Part shown: positions 35,685-45,702 of the stretch, one piece after another | Layout of the letters: the number at the start of each line of letters is the position of its first letter | Position numbering within the stretch: position 1 is the stretch's first letter | Assembly: GCF_027595985.1 (NCBI RefSeq) | Contig: NC_073305.1 | Span: 88,291,799 to 88,355,798 of the forward strand | DNA: 64,000 bases | Direction of reading: 5' to 3' | Origin: Sorex araneus | Lineage: Eukaryota; Chordata; Mammalia; Eulipotyphla; Soricidae | Translations under genes and position numbers: made by a program | The notes under the pieces: model-generated | Database searches by the model: none | Seen by the model: the letters and a program-made list of their open reading frames with translations, nothing else | What the model was told of the DNA's origin: nothing

Positions 35685-35862
35685 TTTTTTTCTTTTCGCT
35701 TTTTGGGTCACACCCGGTGATGCACAGGGGTTACTCCTGGCTCATGCATTCAGGAATCACACCTGGCGGTGCTCAGGGGACCATATAGGATGCTGGGATT
35801 CGAACCTGGGTCAGCCTCCTGCAAGCAAATGCCCTACCAGCTGTGCTATCGTTCCAGCCCCT
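35685..35862 (-). repeat. Type A SINE
   Basis: Full antisense copy. ctgttttcatcttt before and ctgtttttcatcttt after differ by one T, a likely duplication. Confidence 0.88.
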
Positions 35863-35879
35863 GTTTTTCATCTTTGATG

Positions 35880-37020
35880 AAAATTTTTTTCTACTGTGCT
35901 CACATGATTCCCCTCTCCCCCTCACACACACATTACCACCCCCACCCAGCTATTGTACACTTACTTAGGATCTTATCCTTAGTCCTGACCAGAGATATGG
36001 ATGAACTGATGTAGAACCCTTTCAGATTTGACCCATCAAAAATGGATCCTGCTTAGTGTCCCTCTCTAATCAAAGGTAGAAACAACCCCAGGATTGATGT
36101 GTCCAGGTTTCCGAATGTAGAACCTACAAAGGAAATCTAAATGTGTACAATAAGCAAAGTAATAAAAAAATAGATAAGTTACCCATCCATATCACAGACA
36201 CTTCCCTCTCTGGGTGCATGTCAAAATAGTGAGGATGAGGAGGAAAGGAGAGAGAGATCTTTGTCTCTATAATCAAAGAATCTAAGTCTTCCCATTTGAT
36301 TGTGGCTACTTCCCAGTGAAATAATGGTCATTTATAAAGAACTTATTTAAATATTGCAATCACTGTTAGAGCTCTGATTGAGCCAAATCCAAAGAGTCAT
36401 TTATCTACTGTCTGTTCTACTCTATGAAGTGTTCCCTGCCCCCCCCTCGGCCCGCAGCCCCCGCCCCCAACAACAAAGGTCTAAGGAAATGAACTGCACA
36501 AGATTTTCAGGGGAGTCAGTCTCCAAAGATGACCCCGTTCCAAAGTTTGGAAAAGCCTTTCCATCCTCACAAGTCTCTGAGGAGCACAGAGTCTGAAACT
36601 GAGGGATCATGGTAGGGGCCTAGGCAGTCACAACTAACCTAGTCACAAACCAACCTGTGAATGTGATAAGAAAGGAAGATAGAAGGGACTGAGGAGGTTA
36701 TTTCTAGGGTCCTGACTCATGTTTCTCTCTTCTTCAAGGCTTGCTCCCTTTCTGAAATGAACTTTCGAATGCACTTTCACACTTCTCTAGAAAGCCAAAG
36801 GTAGCTTTGCTTATCTTCTGTTCTCCAGTCCAAACTATGGGAACCCCTTATCTTGGCTGGTGAGAAGAATTTTGTAGTTTGTACCACATGGTTTGATACA
36901 TTACTAGAGGCCTGGGTATAAGGAATGTCCTTAAGCCATTTCATATGTGTCATGAACTGAACTGATGAATTGGTCTGTGCCTGTGGGAGGGAATACAAAC
37001 CTTTGGAGAAGATTGATGTT
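35880..37020. other. Intergenic DNA without recognised features
   Basis: Single-copy in appearance. A C-rich patch lies at 36437-36470. No gene supported. Confidence 0.4.
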
Positions 37021-37130
37021 CCGTGAGAATTAAAAAAAAGGAGAAAAGAAAGAAGGAAAGAAAGGAAGGAAAAGAGTAAAGGAGGGAAGAAGGAAGAAAA
37101 TGAAGGAAAGAGAAAGAAAGGAAGGCAGAG

Positions 37131-37300
37131 GGGCTGGAGCAATAGCACAGCGGGTAGGGAGTTTGCCTTGCATGCGGCCAACCCAGGTTTGATTCCCAGC
37201 ATCCCATATGGTCCCCTGAGCACTGCCAGGGGTAATTCCTGAGTGCAGAGCCAGGAGTAACCCCTGTGTATTGCTGGGTGTGACCCAAAAAGCAAAAAAA

Positions 37301-37302
<2 letters not shown>
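37131..37302 (+). repeat. Type A SINE whose tail has become a GAAA tract
   Basis: Complete copy ending gtgacccaaaaagc(A)n, which passes directly into (GAAA)n. Confidence 0.9.
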
Positions 37303-37384
<82 letters not shown>

Positions 37385-37890
37385 AAAGAAAAGTCAGAGA
37401 GGAAGAGAAAAGAAGAAAAAAAACAGAGAAAAAATGATAGGAAGGAAGGAAGGAAGGAAGGAAGGAAGGAAGGAAGGAAGGAAGGAAGGAAGGAAGGGAG
37501 GGAGGGAGGGAGGGAGGGAGGGAGGGGGGGAGGGAGGGAGGGAGGGAGGGAAGGAAGGGGGGAGGGAGGGAGGGAGGGAAGGAAGGGGGGAGGGAGGGAG
37601 GAAGGAAGGGAAGGAGGGAGGGAGGGAGGAGGGAGGGAGGGAGGGAGGGAGGAAGGAAGGAAGGAAGGAAGGAAGGAAGGAAGGAAGGAAGGAAGGAAGG
37701 AAGGAAGGAAGGAAGGAAGGAAGGAAGGAAGGAAGGAAGGAAGGAAGGAAGGGAGGGAGGGAGGGAGGGAGGGAGGGAGGGAAGGAAGGAAGGAAAGGAG
37801 GGAAGGAGGGAAAGAAGGAAGAAAGGAAGGAGGGAAGAAAGGGAGGAAGAGAGTGAGGGAGCGAGAGAGGGAGGGAGGAAGGAAGGTGCC
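37303..37890 (+). repeat. GAAA then GGAA/GGGA microsatellite, about 590 bp
   Basis: (GAAA)n to about 37385, a short mixed spacer, then GGAA and GGGA repeats from 37440 to about 37886. All very long frames on either strand here are products of the repeat. Confidence 0.97.
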
Positions 37891-39308
37891 AATTAACATA
37901 AAGTCTCAAATTCTGGGTACCTGTTTTATATGCTCTAAACTGGGAATATAGTACCAGTTGATTTCTTTTGGGGCCAATCTATCTGTTTACCTAGTTAACA
38001 AGGTTCAGAGAAATTTATAATTAAAACTAATGTTGCTCCTTAGCATTTTTACACATAACTAAAATGATTTTAGCAGTATTATTTTTAAACTGCTATATCA
38101 TATCAAAGGTTGAATGTCTTTATGTTGGCCATATATATATTTCACTTGTTTGAAAGGTGAGGTGAAAGAAAAATACCATGAGTGTTTGCCCATGCAGCAA
38201 TTCACTTTCATTTCATACAGATAGTTTCACTGCAAATCCAGTCTGTGGTCCCGTGGAAATATTAAAATCTACCCTTAGTCTCAAACCACATTGAACCTAA
38301 GAATTCTAAATGGTCATGAATGTAGGCTTTTGTTGAGTTTTGAAGAGAGTCACTACTGAAGTTTTACACTGTTTTTCATTATGTGGCCTTCAAAGGACTG
38401 CAACAGCTTCTCAAGTAATTATTAATTCTTTTTCTTGTTGTAGTTGTGTTTTGTTTGTTTTGTTGTTGCAGTTGTGTCTTCTTGAGGTGAATCATAATTA
38501 AGATGAAACTGAGAAAAACAAATGCTCAATAATTACAGAAAGGACAGTTTAAAATACCCATATTTGATCATTTACTTAGCTTGTTTTAAATGCAACTTTA
38601 TTGATAGTGATGAAGTGCAAGTATTACATACACTTTAATTTGTTGCTCCTTATAAAGTAACAGAATGTTTTAAGCAATGACTTAGGTTTTTGCAAAAATT
38701 TGCTGAATAAATACATTTGGGAGGTGTACCCAAGGCAAATATTTTTATTTCAAATTCCCCCAGAGGGAAATTTACGTGCTCTTTATTCTCAGAATATACT
38801 TAAAGGTGTATCTTTCATATTTTAGGAACTTTAATTCTCATAGTTCTCATGAAAAATATTTAAGAAACCATGTTATCTCTTTTATTAGAATGAAAAAATA
38901 CTGGAAAACAATTCCTTTGAATGCTGCCTTGTGCTAGAAAACATACTCATTAGTGGCTTGTATAAAGATTCAGATCATTCAAAGAAGAATTCAGAAATAT
39001 TATCCAGAGTAGATTACATAAATTCATTTTTCTCTAGCTCAGGGGAAAAAAACAAAATGAAGCTATTTTATTAGTTTTTCTTTAGCCTATGAACCTGGTT
39101 AAATTTTTAAGATATTTGTCAATATCCAAAAAACTAGTAAAGGTTTTTTTCCTTAAGATTTATATTTCTAGGTAATCTCTATTTGCAAACATTTGTAAAA
39201 GTAGTTACTATAATTTCTGCTCAAACTAAATCACAGAACCATTCAGTATATTTCACTTTCTTATTATTTCATTTTTACCTTCTCACTAGTAAAATTTCAT
39301 GTTCATCT
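37891..39308. other. AT-rich intergenic DNA without recognised features
   Basis: About 1.4 kb without SINE or L1, the longest such stretch in the left half apart from microsatellites. No coding frame seen. Confidence 0.45.
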
Positions 39309-39988
39309 AATCATTGCCATGAGGGGATACCGGGGCAGTCTCAGCCCGGGCCGGAGATTCGACTGGGGTGGCCATGCCTTTGCAGAGCCGCTGGATGTGG
39401 AACGAGCAGGAACCAGAGACAGCTTTAGGATTTGGGGTTCCAGCAAGTGCTTGCAACCATGTATGGAGACTGTGAACTAAGCTTTTGCTACATGCTGTTC
39501 CAGGAAGGGAAATGAATCATTTTCGAACTTAAATCTCCCTGGACTTAATTACTATAATATAGAAATTGTAAACTGCGCGGCCGCAGTAGCGGCCGCGCGA
39601 CTTTTTATCTCCTCATTCTCATCAGTGGAAAATTTATTATCAAATATTTCCTTGTCAATAGCGCCGTATTCTTGGGGGATAAATTCCAACAAAAATAGTG
39701 AGTCTGTTTTGAAACTCCAACAACAATAGTGAGTTGTGTGTTGAAATCTGGAATGTAATCAAGGTAAAGAGAAAAGGAAGTGAAATTATCAGTCACGCAC
39801 GGGGGGGGGTTGGGGGGGTGAGGGGTGGGATGTATACTGGTTTGTTTTTGTTTTTGTTTTTGTTTTTATTGGTGGTGGAATATGGGCACTGGTGAAGGGA
39901 TGGGTGTTTGAGCATTGTATAACTGAGAACTTTGTAACTTTCCACTTGGTGATTCAATAAAATAAATTAAAAAAAATCATTGCCATGA
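39309..39988 (+). mobile_element. Young L1 3' end with 14-bp target-site duplication and intact hairpin
   Basis: aatcattgccatga at 39309-39322 and 39975-39988. The 652-bp element begins in the GC-rich 3' UTR unit and contains the hairpin (39575-39598), a G-rich tract at about 39800-39831, a TTTTTG tract and a terminus with AATAAA. Confidence 0.92.
39575..39598. other. Perfect 10-bp inverted repeat with 4-nt loop in an L1 3' UTR
   Basis: gcgcggccgc (39575-39584), loop agta, gcggccgcgc (39589-39598). Each arm contains a NotI site. A decayed copy at the same position in the 2.1-2.9 kb element argues that it is part of the element. Confidence 0.9.
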
Positions 39989-40132
39989 ATTTTATCAATC
40001 AAAATGATCACTGACCTTCTATTTATAACTTTCTTACAGAATAGATTGGAAAAAGAAAACTCATTTGAAGTTGCCCAAAGCAACTAGTGTAACAAGAACA
40101 ATCAATTTGGCACATAGAACTTCACTTAAAAC

Positions 40133-40646
40133 CAATCTATCTTAAGACATTAAAAAGATTGCACTCATTTGTGGAATATAAAGTAACAGAATGGGAGACT
40201 AACACTCAAGAACAGTATTGATAAGTACCAGGAGGATTACTCCACAGCTTAGAAGCCGGCCTCCCATTCTAGAGGAAAAGGCAGCTCAGATAGAGAAGGG
40301 AGCACCAAGTAAAGGGTGCTAGGAGGGCCTATTTGGGATGGGAGATGCGAGCTGAAAGTAGATTATAGACCAAACATGATGGCCACTTAGTACCTCTACT
40401 GCAAACCACAACACCCAAAAGAAGAGAGAGAGAAAGCAAAGGGGAATGCCCTGCCACAAAGGCTGGGTGGGGTGGGGGGAGGATGGGGTGAGGGCAGTGA
40501 AAGGGATACTGGGATCATCGTGATGGAGAATGGGCACTGCTGGAGGATGGGCACTTGACCATGTGTGACTGAAATGCAAGCGCTGATTCACTAATAAAAA
40601 ATTTTTAAAAACCCCAAAAAACCAAAAAAAAAACAATCTATCTTAA
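40133..40646 (+). mobile_element. L1 3' end with 13-bp target-site duplication
   Basis: caatctatcttaa at 40133-40145 and 40634-40646. It contains caaaccacaacacccaaaag followed by a short GA run, the seed site that expanded in other copies. Confidence 0.88.
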
Positions 40647-41016
40647 AGCCTAGCTTCTGGGAAACTTTTGCTTCACGTCTCTGACCTTCTCAAAAAAAAA
40701 GGAGGTTGATTATTAAATATTTTATTATTAAATAATTAAAAAGAGTTTAATTATTTTATCTGCTGAGTAACACGCCACTTCTCTGATAGGATACTTTACC
40801 TCCTCCCCCCATTTTGATTGAGGTAACACGATAGGCAATTCTGTTAATGAAAATTTCATGCATATTGGTTCCAACACCATACCTAACACCACAGTAAGTA
40901 CCTGCTTCCCTCTACCAGTGAGTATCCCAAGGACCCCACCTCTCCTCTGCCTTTCCAAAAGCTCAGTTCTGTAGGCCAACTCTCTGGTTTTGTTGCCTTT
41001 GGCCATTTATTGCAGA

Positions 41017-41302
41017 TACTTTCATCCTTCCAGTCCACTGGACTGGAGCGATAGCACAGCAGGAAGGGCATTTGCCTTGCATGCAGCTGACTTGGGTTCG
41101 ATTTCTCTGTCCCTCTCGGAGAGTTCAGCAAGCTACCAAGGGTATCCTGCCTGCATGGCGGAGCCTGGCAAGCTACCCGTGGTGAATTCAATATGCCAAA
41201 AACAGTAACAACAAGTCTCACAATGGAGACATTACTGGTGTCCACTCCAGCAAATTGATGAACAACAGGACGACAGTGCTAGAGTGCAGTGCTACTTTCA
41301 TC
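41017..41302 (+). repeat. Type B SINE with probable 10-bp duplication
   Basis: tactttcatc lies at 41017-41026 and 41293-41302. About 15 extra bases lie between the left copy and the head at 41041. The end is a gacagtgctagagtgcagtgc tract with no A tail. Confidence 0.8.
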
Positions 41303-42075
41303 ACAGGACTTTGGCATGACAAAAAATAACAAAAAAAAGTTATCTTCTTTCAGAAAATAAAAGGAACTGCAAGGTTAGATCCTAAGATTTGTGAGTGTAA
41401 CTGAATGTAAGTTTAAGACACCATAAAAATGAAGCAATGTTTCAGTTAGGAAACCTGAAGAAATGGCCAAATTTTTCCACTAGCAATGGCTTCTATAGTC
41501 GGGTTAAGCAATATGTTTCTCAGATGCATGAAAGGCAACTTAGTGTTTTAATTCAATATGCTTCTTTCAACTCTCAGTATAGGATGATCCACGATATTAA
41601 TATTGCAATAACTCTAAATTCTTTTATCCTATCATTTTCATAGATCAGAAACTAATTTTCCAGCATCATGCTGTTCTTTGTCTTACTGACATAACTTTTG
41701 AAGCTGAAGAACCCACTAAGCCTAGAGATGTGTATCTTTGTTGTTTTCTGGTATAGAAAATATATGAAATGTTTATTTCAAACTATTTGCTCGGCTCTAA
41801 CATGACTAGGTTCATCACTAGAAAGCCCCGTCAAGATTTTACATAGCTTATTCATCAAGTTCTGATAGATGAAAGGCTCTCTCATTTCAGCATCTCTCTT
41901 TATTCTTCCAGAATAAAATATGAAAACTGATTTTTATATTATTCCAATCTTTAGGTTCTCTACCTCATGATACTTCTAAGATCTCATTGGAGACACAAGT
42001 GTACATCAAAGAATTAGGCCTATTTTCCCCACTTCTTATCTATCATCCACAATAAACCACTTTGAAAAAAAAGCC
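41303..42075. other. Intergenic DNA without recognised features
   Basis: Nothing recognised. Confidence 0.4.
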
Positions 42076-42078
42076 TCA

Positions 42079-42227
42079 GGAGCTGGAGTAATAGCTTGCA
42101 CGAGATCAACCCAGGTTCAATTCCTAGCATCCCCCGAGCACCACCAGGAGTAATTCCTGAGTGCATGAGCCAGGAGAAAACCCCTGTGCATAGCTGGGTG
42201 TGACCCAAAAAGAAAAGAGAAAAAAAA
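42079..42227 (+). repeat. Type A SINE with internal deletions
   Basis: The part between head and B box, and the catatggtcc part, are missing. The end and A-rich tail are intact. Confidence 0.8.
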
Positions 42228-42269
42228 GTCTCAAAATAGTCTAGTCTCGGTCAATGGTTGGAACAAACC

Positions 42270-42441
42270 ACACGTGTGGGAGAGGCTGAGGGTAGGTAAG
42301 ATAGAGAAGAGACCAGTATAACAATAATAGCCAGGAATGATCACGCTGGGCAAGATCTGAGGGTTAAAAGTAGGTAAAGTAGGTAAGGGACATTTTTGAT
42401 AATCTTTCAGTATCAACGTTGCAAACCACAATGCCCAAAAG

Positions 42442-42473
<32 letters not shown>

Positions 42474-42665
42474 ACGAGAGAGAAAGAGAGAGAGAGAGAA
42501 AGAGAGAGAAGAAAAGCACCTGGCAGGCAGGGGGTGGGGGGTGGGGGGTAATGGGAGGGGAGGGAACATGGGGACACTGGTCCTGGGAAATGTACACTGG
42601 TGAAGGGATGGGTTGGAATATTATATGACTGAAATGCAATCACGAACAGCTTTGTAAATAGTCTA
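42270..42665 (+). mobile_element. L1 3' terminus with GA microsatellite
   Basis: gcaaaccacaatgcccaaaa precedes a GA tract at 42441-42510, then a G-rich stretch, atgtacactggtgaaggga and the terminal motifs. Confidence 0.8.
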
Positions 42666-42999
42666 TTTCAGGATAATATGCAAAAGGTGTTATGGCCATC
42701 TCCTAAATTTATAAGATGTGGCCAAAATAATTTAATAAGAGTGAAAAGTTCCTTTTACCAATTATTTTGCAAGAACAAAAGACTATCTATTAACCAGTAG
42801 ATAAATTGGTAGTTTAAGGGCCCAATGATTGCACTTGCTCCATTAAACTAATTTCCCCTCAGTTTTATTTTCTACCCTGGGAAGGAATCAAGGGAACAGA
42901 TTTCTTTAGATTTGTTCTGGTTTTGGAGATGTACCTCAAGCTTGGTGTAGGTAAGAAACAGTTCAGTGTTTACATTAAAATATTTTTTCAAGATTTTCA

Positions 43000-43072
43000 A
43001 TGCCAGGGATCAAACCCGGGCCTCACATAGGTCAGACAAATGCTCTATTGCCGAGTCACGCTCTCGAACCCT
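43000..43072 (-). repeat. Old SINE fragment
   Basis: gccagggatcaaacccgggc and gacaaatgctctattgccga. Confidence 0.45.
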
Positions 43073-43079
43073 CAGCCGA

Positions 43080-44969
43080 TGTCTTGTTCTTAACATAATA
43101 TTTATAGCTCATATCTGAAGTGTCATATGGTGCTAAGAGTATTATACATGCTTATAGTCTTTACCCAAGTGTTACCATTAAATTTCCCGAAGAAGTGAAC
43201 ATAGATAAGGGATAATACAGTTCCCCCAAATATTTTAAGTATAAATATTGTAACTCTAGAAATGACATACCAAAACAAGGTAGAAGACACGGGGATTAGT
43301 GAAAAAAACAGTATGTTTCCAAAATTTTATGTTTTACCGTTCAAATAAGTTGTTTTATTTTTTAAAAATCCAATTGCACTAAACCATAATAGAGAAATCA
43401 CTTTCTCTTCAAAACAAACTATCAAAGAATAAAATTATAAATTATAAGAAAGGAAAATACATATCATTTACTACAATCATTCCCTTTTTTTTGCAACTTG
43501 GCGGACATGGAAAATGATGCTGAATGAATATACTTTAATTAGGAAAGCTAATCTGGAAGAGGTAAGATTTAAAAGCTTAAGAATGGTCATATGCCATTTT
43601 ATATTTTTATGTGAAGTGAATGGTATTTTAAAAAAATCAGAATATAATTTATACCATAGAAACTACAATAGCATGGCGTTAACAAGACTTACTGCATTTT
43701 TGAAAATTGTTAAAATGCTCTTCCAAGTTTTAATAAGAAAACATTTTGTTACTATGTATTGATTAGTTAATGGATTTACTATGATGACCAGTTCATAAAG
43801 TATACAAATGTCGTATCTTTTTTGTACAATTGAAGCTAATATATGTTAATTATTTCTCAGTTAACAAATTAGAGTTGATATAAAATAGAAAACATTATAT
43901 TTGCCAACGGCTGCTCCATGAAACCTGCTATTGTCAAATTCAGCAATTCAAAATCTGTTTCCTTCATTTTTAATCACAAAAAATAAAGGGAGAAATTAAT
44001 CAACTACTAGAGGGTGCATAACCTTTAAGTTATATAAGCTATCAAGCAAATGCTCTTTAAGGACTGATTTCGTTTGGAATTTTTCCTTCCATCAGAGTCA
44101 AAAGTATCTTTAACCGTCTTTGTGTAATAGAAAGAGGATCAGGCCCTCATAACACTTGCAATTACTTTGACAGTCACTTGAAGGGTTAAAGTGGAAATAC
44201 TTTTTAAGAGAAACAAAAGAAAAATGTTTTAATCTCATCAGCAAATACCAGTTCCTTCTTTGTGAGCAGGATTCTATGACCGAGAGTACTTTAGGCTACT
44301 GCGAGGAGAAAGAGGGGACTTAAGCTAAACCAGAGGTAGCAAGTTGACAATCCCTAGGTGAAATTCCTGTTATTTTGCAGCCGAACTTGGTTCTGCGCTT
44401 TAGGGCCTCTGTCTCGGGCTGCCTTTCAAAATCCTTACTCAACCACGTCTAGGAAAAGAAAACTGCACTCAAGTACTGAATTGTTTTAAGTCCTTATGGA
44501 TATAGGCACACTTCCGTTTTCAAATTCAACCTTCAAGTCATTCTTTCAAACTTCTAAAGAAAGAAAAAGAAAAAATAGACTCTTGTCCCGTGGACTCTGT
44601 TCTCTCATGGACTTCCTGTAGACTAAAGAAAACTCTCCTGCGCGGGAGGTGAGTGCTGTCTATTTGGGAAACGGGCCAGAAAGGAAGAACTCTGACAACG
44701 CATTCGGCCTGCCACCCTGTGGCCGCTGCAGACACTTTCCCCATTCGTTGGCAAAGACCCCGAACTTTGCTTAAGAGAAAAAAAAATAATAATAATAATA
44801 AATAAATAAATAAAACTCGACAGAGGTAGATCACAGCATCCCACGACGTGTGCCTCGAAAAACTGGAAGATGCAACCATTGCAGCAAATGCGCTCTACTT
44901 TCCTGCCCGCTACCTTAAGCCCGGAGCCCCCGTGGGTGCTCCCCGCGGGTGCCCGCGTCTAACCTGGCC
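43080..44969 (-). other. SINE-free stretch downstream of the KLHL31 stop, possible 3' UTR
   Basis: After the stop codon there are about 1.9 kb without recognisable SINE or L1 insertion, in a window where insertions otherwise occur every few hundred bases. A minus-strand AATAAA is present at 43359-43354, among other possible signals. A short TAA/TAAA repeat sits at 44788-44817. Absence of insertions fits a selected 3' UTR, but the transcript end cannot be fixed from sequence. Confidence 0.35.
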
Positions 44970-45702
44970 TCAGATGCTGACCGGCACCGAGGACACGGAG
45001 CTGGCGCGCGATTCCCGGGCCACGTGGCCCGGCATGGCGAGCGTGGCGCAGGACACACCCACGGTGGCCTCGGGCAGCTCGTCGTCCTCGGTCCACTCGT
45101 TGAGCTCGGGGTGGAAGCACTGCACGCACTTCTTGTACTTCTTCTCGCCCTCGTTCCAGCCGCCGAGCAGGTAGGCGCGGCCGAGCAGCGCCGAGGCGCC
45201 CGCCGTGCTCACGCCCACGGGCAGCGGCGCCGCGTGGCTCCACTGGCGGCTGGCGGGGCTGTAGCACTCCACGGGCAGCACGTCCACGCGCTCCCCGCGC
45301 GGGCCCAGCTGGCTGCCGCCCATCACGTACACGCGGCCGGCCAGCGCCAGCGCGCAGTGCCAGCCCCGCGCCGCGTGCAGGCCCGGGAGCTCCTGCCACG
45401 AGTCGCTGGCCGGCTCGTAGGCGCACACGGAGCGCGAGTAGGCGCCGCCGAGGTAGCCGCCCGTCACCAGCACGCGCCCGTCGGCCACGGCGCTCGCGTG
45501 GCAGCAGCGCGCCGCCTCCAGGCCCGCCTTGGGCAGCCACTGGTTGGCCGAGGGCACGTAGCACTCCACCGATGCCAGGCTGCCCTCGGCGTTGCGGCCG
45601 CCCACGGCGTACAGCAGCCCGTCGAACACGCTCAGGCTGAAGTGCGTGCGCTTGTGCGTCATGCTGGCCAGGTGGATCCAGGTGTTGAAGCGGGGGTCAT
45701 AC
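44970..45702 (-). other. KLHL31: KLHL31 last coding exon (kelch blades 3-6), extremely GC-rich
   Basis: The acceptor ccgttcgcag|G has its AG at 45704-45703. The exon opens with G TAT GAC CCC, completing AGG (Arg391), and ends at TGA (44972-44970). It encodes residues 391-634 and finishes in a Ser/Val-rich tail ([14 protein letters not shown]). Reading all of about 244 codons, only four sense codons end in A or T: TAT, GCA, GGT and GAA. CpG is dense throughout. The composition leaves long open frames on other strands and frames, which are not genes. Confidence 0.95.

Noticed and set aside
36777..37951. Very long open frames rich in Ser/Pro/Leu/Phe or Glu/Gly/Arg/Lys on both strands
   Set aside because: They are translations of the GAAA/GGAA/GGGA microsatellite and a SINE.
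39577..39596. Paired NotI sites as a cloning linker or assembly join
   Set aside because: The flanking sequence continues as L1 3' UTR on both sides, and a CpG-decayed version of the same stem exists in the L1 at 2.47 kb, so it is better explained as part of the element. Not fully excluded.
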